A stretch of 64,000 nucleotides of DNA from Turnera subulata (lineage: Eukaryota; Streptophyta; Magnoliopsida; Malpighiales; Passifloraceae): positions 62,001-126,000 of the forward strand of contig JAKUCV010005736.1 of NCBI GenBank assembly GCA_028386065.3. Reading direction: 5' to 3'. A model generated the notes under the pieces. That model ran no database searches. It was not told where the DNA came from and was given only the letters and a program-made list of their open reading frames with translations. Positions 36,939-48,922 of the stretch are shown one piece after another (position 1 is the first letter of the stretch; each line of letters opens with the position of its first letter). The translations under genes were made by a program, and so were the position numbers.

Positions 36939-38701
36939 TCACATATAGAGTTCTGTAGGAAGACGAGGGGAAATGAGAATCTGCAATGGTGTTGCTTTTG
37001 GCACATTCACTCCTGGCGTCTCTGTCATATCAATAGGAAAATCCCCCGAGGTCTTCAAATCGAAAGAGTGAAGTAGCCTAGCAAGTGTGAGATGAAGGGC
37101 CTGCAGTGAAAATGATCCACCTGGGCATGATCGCCTTCCTGAACCGAAAGGAAGCAGCTCGAAATGTTGTCCTCTAACATCAATATCCGCATTGGTTGTG
37201 AGAAATCTCTCTGGCTGGAAAGCCAATGGATCTTTCCAATACATGGGATCCCTTTGAATCTTCCATATATTTACCATCAACCTTGTGCCTTTTCGCACGC
37301 GATATCCATCTACTATGCAATCTTCTATAGCTTCTCGGGGTCCGGAGAGCGGAACAACAGGGTAGAGACGAAAAGTTTCCTTGATTATGGCTTGAATGTA
37401 AACCAGGTTCTTAATGTCTGATTCAGCTACCTTGCGCTGCTTGCCTACTTGAAGGTCTAGTTCCTCTTGTGCCTTCTTTAGTGTCAGGGGATTGTTCAAG
37501 AGTAGCGAGACGGCCCACGTCAGTGCGGTTGGCATCGTGTCACTGCCACCAGAGAGTAAAGACTGCAGGGGAACCTTGTCAGAAACTTCTTATCTTTTTT
37601 TTTTCCGACAATTGAAGTAGAGATACCACAGGAACCTTAGCTTTTCCTAAACATGATCTTAGCATCTTTTTACATAGAAACTGCATCAAGTTATGCAAAG
37701 GTTCTTTATCTTATTTGTCCTCTTTAACATACCAGACAGGCAGACTTGATAACAGTATCAGCATCATATGGAAAATCAGAGAAGTGTCCTGCCTCCTCAA
37801 GGGACAGCAACAAATCAACAAAGTCCTCCTGCTCTCCTTCTTCCTTGGTTTCTCCTGAAACTCTACCACGTCGATGCTCGTCCAGCCAACCCCCAAAGAT
37901 TGAATCAAATTCTTTAGCCGTTTTCTTCATCGCCTGCTCAAGCCCCTGCAAGTCCAACCACCACAGAAATGGAAAAGCATCCGAAACCACAGACGCACCC
38001 ATCAGATGAAAGAAATCAGAAATAGCCTGATGACACCTTTTTGCCTCTTCCTCATTAGAGGAATCAGCATAGTCTTTCCCTGCCACCACTTTAACAATCA
38101 CAGAAAGTGATAGATCCCTAAACATCTGCTTAAGATCAACAAGGACAGGGAGACAGTCATTTCCAACCCATAAATTGTACAGCTTCTTTATTAACCTGTT
38201 AACTTCAGAAACCTGGACAAGCTTGAGCATCTCGAGCCTGTGACCTGAAAGAAACTTGACTGCCACTATCTTTCGCATCTCGCGCCAGTAAGAATTGTAT
38301 GGTCCAAAGCCAAAGACTGCATGGTTATAGCACATGAGCTTTGTGGCAGTTGTGGTGGGACGAGAAGCAAAAGCCTTGTCATGAATGGTATAGCATTCTT
38401 TTGCAACTTCTCTGCTACTGACCACAAAACCACGAAGACTGCCAAGACGAAGTTGTAAAGTTGATCCATACTTATCAGCAATTTCTGCAAGTTTGTGGTG
38501 AAGGAGTTGATCTGCTCCTCCAAATAGGTGGAAGTGGCCGATAATTGGCCATGCACCTGCTGGTTCCGGTGCCTCCTTCTCGTCTCTCTTTTTAGGAGTT
38601 TTACTCCTTTGGAACACCAAGAAATACAGGATAACTAAGGAAGCAAACACAGCAGCTGTTATCAATTGCTGGTATGGATCCATGGAGCTCAGATTCTCCA
38701 T
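36939..38701 (-). CDS. CYP82-like: Cytochrome P450, CYP82 family (CYP82C-related), intact
   Basis: Exon 1 is 38701-37733 (323 codons from MENLSSMDPYQQ) and exon 2 is 37562-36939. The 170-base phase-0 intron is GTATGT ... CTGCAG. An in-frame ATG at 38758 would add 19 residues before the anchor. I prefer 38701 because it matches the usual length; 38683 is a third option. The 530-residue product has an anchor helix, a basic linker, EPAGAWPIIGHFHLFGG, and C-helix WREMRK. I-helix SGGSDTM, K-helix ETFR (Glu near 385), FQPERF and FGSGRRSCPG (Cys near 469) complete it. The last I-helix position is Met where most P450s have Thr or Ser. It is the most diverged of the three right-hand copies. Confidence 0.92.
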
Positions 38702-39639
38702 AATCTTGAAGGTCAATCCAAGATGTAGAAAACTTACAAAAAAATTTGGTTTTGGCAAAGCCTAACATTGCCCTTATACGTCTATAATAAAAGTCAACCG
38801 CTTGACAGTCCATTATTAAATTAGCAGAAATTGAATAACCTGGAATCTTTAGTATTTTAATGAAAAGAAAGAACGACAATCCATCCATTATCAACAAATC
38901 AAACGAAGATAGACTGCTTTGTTTGCTTAAGCTTTGATGACTGCAGTTGTTTTGGATGAACATGAACATTTTCAACAGCGGCAGAGAAGACGAAATTGAA
39001 AATTGATGATGGGAGAACGTCACGGCAATGGTCAATTCTGCTAGGTTGTGGCGAAATATTTCTCTTTCAGGTTTATTACATTGGAGAAACGAAATAACCC
39101 AGGCGAACTATCTTACTAGCCAACTACTGCAGAAACGACATCAACCTGATTTATTGAAGACGACATTGAAATGTTGGGCAGAAAAAAATTCTCTTGCATC
39201 TATGATGTCTTCTATTCCTCACGAGTTTCCTGTTCGTGTTTTCTCGGATTCAACTAATTTGCTTGTAGTCTTCAAGGCATCAATTGATTAATAAAATGGC
39301 CCTAGGCCGTCCATTGATCTAAAAATAAGTTGAGCAAGAAAGTCCATAAACAGTTGAGATAATCGCACCAATTGTAATCACATATAAGTTGAAGTCACTT
39401 AAATTAGCAAAACACAATAACAACTTTCAAGGGCAAGTTTATTTAAGTTTGAAGTACATGCGGCTATGCCAATAGGTATGGAGAAGGACTGAAATATAGT
39501 AACTTCAACAGAATAACCCATCAAGCTATAAGCTTCCACAAGTGGTCGCAGCCAATCCGGGAGCCAAAGTATTTATCAACCCATAAGACAGACATCTTAT
39601 TTATTAAAATGGCATCCCTGACCTTCCTCTACACTGAGC
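38702..39639. other. Intergenic between two CYP82 loci
   Basis: No recognisable gene. An 87-codon plus-strand frame at 39028-39291 matches nothing I know. The part at 39415-39639 is alignable with 43720-43928, the 3' flank of the last CYP82 gene (shared CAAGGGCAAGT, GGACTGAAATA and AACCCATAAGAC-like blocks). Confidence 0.6.
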
Positions 39640-41544
39640 TCAGAAACCATAGAGCTTTGAAGGAAGGCGTGGAGTAAGGAGAACTTCCAATGGAGTTGCT
39701 TTTGGAATGGTTACTCCAGGACTTTCAGTCATGTCAACAGGCTTATCCAATGGAGTTGACAGTTCAAAAGCATGTAGAAGACGAGCAAGCGTTAAGGGTA
39801 TGACTTGTAGTGCAAATGACACACCTGGACAGGAGCGTCGACCAGAACCAAAAGGGATGAGTTCGAATTGTTGGCCTCTTACATCAACATTTTGATGGCT
39901 TGTGAGAAATCTCTCTGGCTGGAAGGCAGTTGGATTTTCCCAGACCCTTGGATCTCTTTGAATCTTCCACACATTTACTATCAACCTCGTACCTGCTGTA
40001 ACATTGTAGCCACCTACAGTGCAGTCCTCCAAGGCTTCCCTGGGTCCTAACAGGGGACCTGCAGGGTAGAGCCTCAGGTTTCTTTGATGATGGCCTGCAG
40101 ATACGCTAGATTTCTGATATCTGAATCTTGAACCTGACGTTCCAAACCAACAATGAGGTCTATTTCTTCTTGTGCTCTTTTCAGCACGTGGGGATTGTTT
40201 AAGAGTAATGAGATGGCCCAGGTTAGTGTTCCTGATTTGGTGTCACTGCCACCAAGGATCATAGCCTGATCAACGTGATGGAAAAAGGTTAGTGAAGAGA
40301 ATGCCATCAGATTGCTCTATTATTTTCTAAGGTAGATGACAATTTGATACTTATTGGAGTCACGAATATTAGCTGTATAATGGAGAAATTGAAGTGAACT
40401 GAAAGAAAATCATTGAAACCAACAGGTTCAGCCTGTTAAACATTTAAAGTTTTCTGGGTTTTCCAGAAACCAACAATATAATGTCTACAAGCACAAGCTC
40501 ATATTTGCTAGCCCAAAACGCAAACCATTCCAAGCAGAAAACAACCAGCAATGTAACTAGTTCAAGTTGATTTGCATTTTCAACTTACCAGACAGGTAGA
40601 CTTAATACTGGTATCTGCATCATTCTGAAAATCTGACAGTCGTCCCTCCTCCTGAAGAGACAACATCACATCAATGAAGACCTGCTCACCTTCCAATATG
40701 TTTCCTGCAAAAGTTCTCCTCTGGCGATGCTCCTCTAGCCAGCCTTGAAGTATAGCATCCAACTGTTTGGCTGTGTTTTTCATTGCCCTTTCATGTCCCA
40801 TAAAATCCAACCAACCAAGCCAAGGAAGCGCATCTGAAACCACAAAAATACCTATCAGGTGAAGGAATTGATTGAGAGCCTGCTGGCACCGCCTTGCCTC
40901 ATCCTCATCACAGGATGCAGTGGAACCAAAATAACGCTTTCCAGTTACCATTCTGACAATAACATTAAACATCAAGTCTTTAATCCATTGGTTAAGTTCC
41001 ACAAGAACAGGACCAAAGGATTATTGGTCCACAATTTGTAGAGCTCCCTTATCCCCATATCAACTTCCGAAGTTTGAACATGCTTCACTATCTCAAGCCC
41101 TCGGTTAGAGAGAAGCTCAAGAGTTGCAATCTTTCGCATCTCACGCCAGTAAGAGCTGTAGGGTGCAAATGCAAAAACGGCATGTTTGTAGCCCATGTGC
41201 TTTGTAGCTACTGTGGTAGGACGAGAAGCTAGTGCCTTGTCATTAACTGTGAAGCAATCCTTTGCTATTTCCCAACTGCTAATCACAAAGGCCCGGCGGC
41301 TGCCAAGACGAATAGAGAAAGCAGGTCCGTACTTATCGGCCAATGAACCGAGAGTCCGGTAAAGAAGCTGATCCTTACCCCCTAGTAGGTGCAAATGGCC
41401 AATAATTGGCCATGCACCAGCTGGCTCAGGAGCCTTACTACTTCTGCTACCGTTGTTATTGCTTTTCTGTCGAACTAGTGCTATGTAGAGAAAGATCAAG
41501 CAAAAGAACCCAGCAATTGCAGTGAACTTGAAAGAAAAGTCCAT
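39640..41544 (-). pseudogene. CYP82C-like pseudogene with two 1-bp deletions
   Basis: Exon 1 is 41544-40589 and exon 2 is 40265-39640, with a 323-base intron (GTAAGT ... GATCAG). The exons are 956 and 626 bases, each one base short of the intact neighbour (957 and 627). Comparison with 43929-45862 places one deletion near 41013-41019, after the ELYKLW region. The other is near 40076-40080, in the K-helix codons, where the frame runs at once into TGA. All other domains can be read across the shifts, including EPAGAWPIIGHLHLLGGKDQ, WREMRK, FQPERF and FGSGRRSCPG. The I-helix is GGSDTK, with Lys in a normally Thr/Ser place. Either this is a young pseudogene or both shifts are base-call errors in the contig that ends at 42417. 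Confidence 0.88.
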
Positions 41545-43433
41545 GATAGTAGCATCAAAAAGAAGTCCAAGATCAATAAAGAGGAAAGTCTGAAGCAATG
41601 TATAAGTCCACTGGGCTGAACTAACATTCTTATCTGAGTTCAACAAGAAGCACACATCGCAATCATACACTCCTGCCACAGGCCACCGCATGGTTATAAT
41701 ATATTTCAATAATCTGGAATGAGAGCTTCCTCTTTGACATTTCTTTAAGTTAAAATATGTTTAGTATTTGCTTGTTTTTGTGCAAACATACCTCTTTATT
41801 GCATCATATCCTCAATTTCAAAAGGGTGCTTTGTAGGCCGCTCTTTTGTGCTGCTGTGCTAAATGTTATATGCCCAGTTCAAGCCCCATCAATCCCTGAA
41901 ACTGAAGTGATTCACATGAATTTGGCAAAAGTTTGTGGGAAATTTCTGTTCCATAGAAAAATGCAAAATGGTGGAAAATGGGGCGGTCTTCAGCTTGCTA
42001 GCATGTGCTGCTCGCGCATTTCTTGTAACTTATTGGTACTCTTGCAAAAAGCAAGAGACGTGAAGTCTCAGGTTTAGACCAACAGGTTCAGCCTTCATCT
42101 ACTAATATCAAAAACAGTATGTCTCACTATTTCCTTGTATGCATGCGTAGAATGAACAGGGATGTCTCCACCCCAGATAGTAGTATGGCAGTGCTACAGC
42201 TTGCCCGACAAATCTGAAAGAGATTTGTGATATTGTGCAATGGCATTAACAATTGTCTTGACTATTTGAACAATCTACCTCCACTGATGTCATTCAGCAG
42301 AGAATTGTCACACATAACACACTTTTAATTCTTTAACTTCATTCTTTTCTTTTTCTGTCTCTTTTGGCTTATACAGGTGGTTTTCAAACAAAAATTTCTC
42401 TAACAGATGAAGGTGANCTACCGTTGTTATTGCTTTTCTGTCCAACTAGTGCTATGTAGAGAAAGATCAAGCAAAAGAACCCAGCAATTGCAGTGAACTT
42501 GAAAGAAAAGTCCATGATAGTAGCATCAAAAAGAAGTCCAAGATCAATAAAGAGGAAAGTCTGAAGCAATGTATAAGTCCACTGGGCTGAACTAACATTC
42601 TTATCTGAGTTCAACAAGAAGCACACATCGCAATCATACACTCCTGCCACAGGCCACCACATGGTTATAATATATTTCAATAATCTGGAATGAGAGCTTC
42701 CTCTTTGACATTTCTTTAAGTTAAAATATGTTTAGTATTTGCTTGTTTTTGTGCAAACATACCTCTTTATTGCATCATATCCTCAATTTCAAAAGGGTGC
42801 TTTGTAGGCCGCTCTTTTGTGCTGCTGTGCTAAATGTTATATGCCCAGTTCAAGCCCCATCAATCCCTGAAACTGAAGTGATTCACATGAATTTGGCAAA
42901 AGTTTGTGGGAAATTTCTGTTCCATAGAAAAATGCAAAATGGTGGAAAATGGGGCGGTCTTCAGCTTGGTAGCATGTGCTGCTCGCGCATTTCTTGTAAC
43001 TTATTGGTACTCTTGCAAAAAGCAAGAGGCGTGAAGTCTCAGGTTTAGACCAACAGGTTCAGCCTTCATCTACTAATATCAAAAACAGTATGTCTCACTA
43101 TTTCCTTGTATGCATGCGTAGAATTAACAGGGATGTCTCCTCTCTATTTCCTTGTATGCATGCGTAGAATTAACAGGGATGTCTCCACCCCAGATAGTAC
43201 TATGGCAGTGCTACAGCTTGCCCGACAAATCTGTAAGAGATTTGTGATATTGTGCAATGGCATTAACAATTGTCTTGACTATTTGAACAATCTACCTCCA
43301 CTGATGTCATTCAGCAGAGAATTGTCACACATAACACACTTTTAATTCTTTAACTTCATTCTTTTCTTTTTCTGTCTCTTTTGGCTTATACAGGTGGTTT
43401 TCAAACAAAAATTTCTCTAACAGATGAAGGTGA
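41447..43433. repeat. Near-identical 970-bp tandem duplication joined by a single N
   Basis: 41447-42416 is repeated at 42418-43433 with only about seven substitutions that I can see, plus a 46-base internal tandem duplication in the second copy (near 43140). One ambiguous base, 42417, sits exactly at the joint. This is what two overlapping contig ends look like when they are placed side by side and not merged. The differences fit two haplotypes. Confidence 0.9.
42418..42515 (-). pseudogene. CYP82C-like start fragment, probable assembly duplicate
   Basis: Only the first 33 codons (MDFSFKFTAIAGFFC onwards) of the gene at 39640-41544 are repeated here, then the sequence stops at the N. Upstream non-coding sequence is repeated as well. 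It should not be counted as a separate gene until the joint is checked. Confidence 0.85.
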
Positions 43434-43928
43434 CTTAATATAAAACAATAAGAGATTGGCCAGTGAAGTCAAACCAGATATATTAAAACTCAGTTTCCAT
43501 TGGTGATTTAATCTATGATTTTGGTGGAAGGCACTTGTCAAAATTGCATCACTGCACTTAGGTATCACGTAGATGGAATCTTAGTATACGTGGATAGGAT
43601 GTGACTTGATTCAGATTTGACACCGATTTTTCTGATTATCGTATCTGATATAAAACGAAATAACACGCGTGTAGAACAGCTGATATTACATTCACTGCAA
43701 TAAGTTTGCGGAAAACTATAACAAGCTTCAAGGGCAAGTGTATTTAAGTTGGAAATGCAAGGGCTATGTATATTGTGCAGGACTGAAATACTGTAACTTT
43801 AAAAGAAAAAGCTATCATGCTACAAGCATCCACCATTGTTGCAGCCGATTCCACAGTAGGAGTTTTTATCAACCATAAGACGGACACCTTTATTAAAATT
43901 GCATAGCTGACATTCTCCTGCACTAAGC

Positions 43929-45862
43929 TCAGAAACCATAGAGCTTCGAAGGAAGGCGTGGAGTGAGGAGAACCTCCAATGGAGTGGCTTTTGGAATGGT
44001 TAGCCCTGGACTTTCAGTCATGTCAACGGGCTTATCTGATGGAGTTGACAATTCAAAAGCATGAAGAAGACGAGCAAGGGTTAAGGGCATGACTTGGAGT
44101 GCAAATGACACACCTGGACAGGAGCGTCGACCTGAACCAAAAGGAATGAGTTCAAATTGTTGACCTCTTACATCAACATTTTGATGGCTTGTAAGAAATC
44201 TCTCTGGCTGGAAAGCTGATGGATTTTCCCATACCCTTGGATCCCTTTGAATCTTCCACACATTAACTATCAACCGAGTACCTGCTGGAACATTGTACCC
44301 ACCTACAGTGCAGTCCTCCATGGCTTCCCTGGGTCCTAACAGGGGACCGGCAGGGTAGAGCCGCAGGGTTTCTTTGATGATGGCTTGCAGATACACTAGG
44401 TTTCTGATATCTGAATCCTCAACCTGACGTTCCATACCAACGTTGAGGTCTAGTTCTTCTTGTGCTCTTTTCAACATGTGGCGATTGTTCAGAAGTAATG
44501 AGATGGCCCAGGTTAGTGTGCCTGCCGTGGTGTCACTGCCGCCAAGGATCATAGCCTAGACAAAAGAGAATATCATTTATGCTATCAGATTTCACCATCA
44601 TTTTCTGTACAGAAAACGAGTAGATACTCTTTGAGCCATGAATATTAAAACTCCAGGATTTCAACAAGCACAGGCTCATATTCGCAGGCCCAAATGTAAA
44701 CGATTCGGACAATTTATTCTGATACAGGAGATGCACTACCCAGGAATGTCATCTCTTTCTTTATTGCACTAGTTGATGAAGGTGAGACTGGAACTCGAGA
44801 CCACACCTCTCTTGCTGTTTGCAAGAGTACCACTGTCAGTTGTAAAAGCAATAATTGAGAAAGTACATGAAGCCTTAGTTCTAGTTGATTTGGGTTTCAA
44901 CTTACCAGACAGGTAGACTTGATACTGGTATCTGCATCATACTGAAAATGTGATAGTTGTCCCTCCTCCTGAAGAGACAGCATCACATCAATGAAGTCCT
45001 GCTCCCCTTCCAATATGTTTCCAGCAGAAGATCTCCTCTGGCGATGCTCCTCTAGCCAACCTTCTAGTATAGCATCCAACTGTTTTGCTGTGTTTTTCAT
45101 TGCCCTTTCGTGTCCCATCAAATCTAACCATCCAAGGAAAGGAAGTGCATCTGAAACCACAAAAATCCCAATCAGGTGGAAAAATTGGTTAATGGCCTTC
45201 TGGCATTGCCTTGCCTCATCCTCATCACAGGATGCAGTGGAACCAAAATAACGCTTTCCAGCCACCATCCTGACAACAACATTGAGCATCATGTCCTCTA
45301 ACCATCGGTTAAGTTCCACAAGAACAGGACCTGAACGATTATTGGCCCTCAATTTGTACAGCTCCTTTATCCCCAAGTCAACTTCAGAAATTCTAACATG
45401 TTTGAGCATTTCAAGCCTCCTGTTAGAAAGAAGCTCAAGAGTTGCAATCTTTCGCATCTCGCGCCAGAAAGAGCTGTATGGTGCGAATCCAAACACTGCA
45501 TAGTTGTAGCCCATGTGCTTTGCGGCTACTGTGGTAGGACGGGAAGCTAGTGCCTTGTCATTGACTGTGAAACAATCCTTTGCCATTTCCCAACTGCTAA
45601 CCACAAAAGCTCTTCGTCCGCCAAGACGAATAGAGAATGCAGGACCGTACTTATCAGCCAATGCACCTAGAGTTCGGTAAAGAAGCTGATCCTTACCCCC
45701 TAATAGGTGCAAATGGCCAATAATTGGCCACGCACCAGCGGGTTCAGGAGCCTTTCCTCTTCTGCTACCTTTGTTACTGTTTTTCTGTCGAACTAGAGAT
45801 ATGTAGAGAAAGATGAAGCAAAAAAACCCAGCAATTGCAGTGAACTCGGTAGAAAAGTCCAT
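43929..45862 (-). CDS. CYP82C-like: Cytochrome P450, CYP82C-like, intact
   Basis: Exon 1 is 45862-44906 (319 codons from MDFSTEFTAIAGFF) and exon 2 is 44555-43929. The 350-base phase-0 intron is GTAAGT ... GTCTAG. An in-frame ATG seven codons upstream exists, but MDFS aligns with the start of the pseudogene copy. The 527-residue protein has an anchor helix, APEPAGAWPIIGHLHLLGG, KDQLLYRTLG and C-helix WREMRK. I-helix GGSDTT, K-helix ETLR (Glu near 381), FQPERF and FGSGRRSCPG (heme Cys near 465) follow. These blocks are those of the CYP82C subfamily. Arabidopsis CYP82C4 is a fraxetin 5-hydroxylase of the iron-deficiency coumarin (sideretin) pathway and also hydroxylates xanthotoxin. A coumarin-type substrate is a reasonable but untested guess. 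Confidence 0.93.
44781..44833 (-). repeat. SINE-like remnant in the CYP82C-like intron
   Basis: The minus strand reads TGGTACTCTTGCAAAC, then GGTCTCGAGTTCCAGTCTC, which resembles an RNA polymerase III B box. Similar strings occur on the plus strand near 42024-42064. It is too short and diverged for a firm call. Confidence 0.3.
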
Positions 45863-46169
45863 GATCAATAAAGTGATGCACACATCTGGCGTTTTAAGTG
45901 TATTGCAATTTACAAGCCCACTGCACCAACATTTTTATCAGAATTCAGCATGAAGCACCCCGTACAGAATCCTGACATGGATCACGCGTTCCTATATGAT
46001 ATTATCAAGAGGGAGTTCAAATAATAGATTTTAATACCCTGGAATCATTCTTCGCTTTTGACATTTTTTAATTTAAAAAATTAATTATTATCTCAAGTGT
46101 TTTTCGTGCTTTGGTTAAGATTCATAGGAAGAGATATAGCTGAATGCTAAACGTATAGGAAGGAATTCA

Positions 46170-46225
46170 GATTCGTCCAAGAACTTTTTTTTTTTTTTTT
46201 TTAGGAAAAGATTCGTCCAAGAACT
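46170..46225. repeat. Micro-insertion with poly(T), flanked by perfect 16-bp duplication
   Basis: GATTCGTCCAAGAACT at 46170-46185 recurs exactly at 46210-46225. Between the copies are a run of 17 T and AGGAAAA (24 bases). This is the clearest case of the class: in reverse it reads as a short stub with a poly(A) tail. Confidence 0.75.
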
Positions 46226-46406
46226 TAAAATAAGATATATGAAGTCAACGTCTATATGGGTTATGTTTAGCAATTTTTTGCCCTGCATCTTTCGCCGAGT
46301 TAAAAGCCCAAGCCCAAAATCCCAACCAGAATTGAATTTAAATCTCATTGTAATGAGAAAAACAGATCCAAACAGGCTTGCTTTTATTGTCATCAGCTGA
46401 GTTTTT

Positions 46407-46441
46407 ACAAATTTACATTTTTTTTAGAAAACAAATTTACA
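46407..46441. repeat. Micro-insertion with poly(T), flanked by 11-bp duplication
   Basis: ACAAATTTACA at 46407-46417 and 46431-46441 flanks a 13-base insert of eight T followed by AGAAA. Confidence 0.6.
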
Positions 46442-48433
46442 CCTTTTCGAATTGCTAAGAATGTGTTCTTTATGCAATTGAAAAGGAAACTCAATTCCTT
46501 TTAAAAAAATGAAAATTTCACTACAAATGTCTTCTCACTTCAGGTTCAAACCTACAGAAGAAAACTCGTCTTAATGCAAGAACTCCAAATCTGGTGCAAG
46601 TAGCCAGTTTGTTGGCTAAATCTATTCTTGGAAGAACATTAATAACCTCATACAAAGGCTTGGAATAAAATATTGCTTCCTTTTTTTTTTTTTTAAACGA
46701 AGACTATAATTCTTCAACTCCAGATTTCCAGTTCTGCAAAAGACTACTGTATGTCAATATCACTTCAAAATTATATAGCACGTTTCGAAATTTTTGAAAT
46801 ACTTTGTAAGTGACTACCATTCCAGACCCCAAACCAGTTTAAGTTTTATGTATAAGAACTAAAAGCCGAAATTGTACCCGCAGGCATATAGTAAGGAATA
46901 AAATCAATATCATATAGTACGGTGCAAACAGTCACAAATTGAGCATAAAATTATGAAATACAGCAAGTTGGAGAGAGTATAAATGAGCTTCATATGTAAA
47001 ATTGACTGTTTCTTAAACTTCTATCCAGTAACAGGCTATTTTCTTTATTATTCTTTTTTTTTTTGTAACTGGAAGGGAAATCTCTGTTCAGGAAGGTAGG
47101 GAGATTTTTTTTTTATATATAAAGGGAGCATTCTTCATTCATATAAATAGATCAAGAGATTTGAGAATACATATTTGAAGATCTAATCGAATAAAAGTAT
47201 GAGAAAATTAAACATAAGAATTCTTCTCAACCTACCACGTAGAAATATACCACGAAATCTATACTATTCAAAAGAGGATTTACAAAAGCACAATCCTCCC
47301 GCGGCCGTCATAATCTGTATCGTCCATGCAACAACTACCATGCCGATAGGTGAAGGCGAGGCATATGTGTAGTCTTATTCGAACCATCGTCTAAAAAAAA
47401 GAGAGAAAATAATCCCACAAAAGTAAGTCAAAACCTATAAAAGTGAGACTAAATCCGCAAAAAGTAAGAATATACAAACAAAACTGAAAACGATAGAGGA
47501 AAAACTAATTGGTGGAGGGCTTACCGAAAGAGACTCGTCGAGACGAAAGGCCAATCAGAGAAAAAAAGAGAAACCTAGACCTGAGATTTTCTAACTTATA
47601 AAGGCATGGAGATTGATCTGGCGTTTAATGATTCATCAGAATTTTGTACTTTTTAAGGTAAATTTTCAATCCTTGAACCGTTGAACCAAAAGCACATATT
47701 GCTGTAATCGATTCGGCCATTTAATAGAAGTCCTCTCTTTGCTTTTCCTAACAATCTCTTGCCTAAACATTATATTAGACCATCATTTATAATTAACTCT
47801 CTTGTCCATATCATTTGAGGTACTAGAGAAGTAGGCTAATATCTAGGCATTTTATTTTTTATTATATTTTAATTTATAATATAATATTAAAATTTTAATA
47901 GTAATTTAACGTGTTATACTTACTCATAAACTTTGATTTCTAAATGTGCTACATCAATTATAACTTATCAAACAACATATCAAACTTTTAGAGATTCTTA
48001 TAGATAAGTACAATATTGTAAAGAAAGGATACAAAATATAATTTTTTGAAATTAAGTACAAATTATTGATTGCCTTATAATATAAATAAAAATTTATTTA
48101 AAAATATAGAAGAAAATATCAAAACTTTATTATACATAATTAATTATGAAAATACCTAAAAAGTTAGAATAACACAAAAGTTATATTTAAATTAGGTTAA
48201 AATTTTCGAAGACAAAAAAAGAATCTTACTTAAGATTACTATTCAATACCTCAAGATCTTAGAAAAATATCTATACTACTGTCGATTTATTTTATAGCGT
48301 TTTTTTTCTTCTTCACCCAATTTTCTTATGATTTGTAATGCTTTGTCATAGCAATCTTTAGTGTGACCATACAGTCGCACAATACCAAAGACAATGAATT
48401 TTGCTGCAAAAAGATTCATGAAAGGGGAATTTT

Positions 48434-48580
48434 ATGTTCCTCAGTAGAAAGAGCACCCCTCCTCAGATAAGTCTCGCCCATGGCAAGTTCAAGACTCTCC
48501 TTGTCTTTAAGGCATGACTAGCTGTAGTCCAGTTTTTTGGAGGCTTTTTCCAAGTTGATTTTGCGTTTTTTTTTTTTCCA
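48434..48580 (+). mobile_element. SINE-like repeat
   Basis: An A-box-like CAGTAGAAAGAGCACC is followed about 40 bases later by a B-box-like AAGTTCAAGACTC. The repeat ends in a T-run near 48568-48580. The spacing fits a tRNA-derived SINE. Target duplications were not found. Confidence 0.4.
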
Positions 48581-48774
48581 ATGCCTCCAGAATATCCTTA
48601 GTAAACTCCGCTACAAAAGAGGGATATGTACACCTCAGATAGTCACTTAACAATACACAAAAATATCCTATTTAACTTCTAGTATTTTAAGCCTACAGCC
48701 TCCTTTGGTAGAAAAGCTATCGGATCATCTTCCTTCTTCATTCTAGTAGTATATAACATGTCTAGAGCAGTGTT

Positions 48775-48854
48775 CAAACTCCGAAAAATATCTCAAATGC
48801 CTCAGCGATGCTGCAAAACTCCGAAAAATTTCTCAAATGCCTCAGCGATGCTGC
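48775..48854. repeat. Two-copy tandem repeat, 40-base period
   Basis: AACTCCGAAAAATATCTC with the following CAAATGCCTCAGCGATGCTG is repeated with one A/T difference (48776-48814 and 48816-48854). Confidence 0.85.
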
Positions 48855-48878
48855 AATAAATTAGAAATTAGTTGTAGC

Positions 48879-48922
48879 CACTAGAAACCTATTTTTTTTG
48901 GTAAAACACTAGAAACCTATTT
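48879..48922. repeat. Micro-insertion with poly(T), flanked by 16-bp duplication
   Basis: CACTAGAAACCTATTT at 48879-48894 and 48907-48922 flanks a 12-base insert, TTTTTGGTAAAA. Confidence 0.65.

Noticed and set aside
39028..39291. 87-codon plus-strand frame between two CYP82 loci
   Set aside because: No recognisable domain, no conserved counterpart in the duplicated flanks, and a length that occurs by chance.
42384..42680. Second N-terminal CYP82C-like start as an extra gene
   Set aside because: It begins at a single N and duplicates the neighbouring locus almost exactly, so a contig overlap is the simpler explanation.
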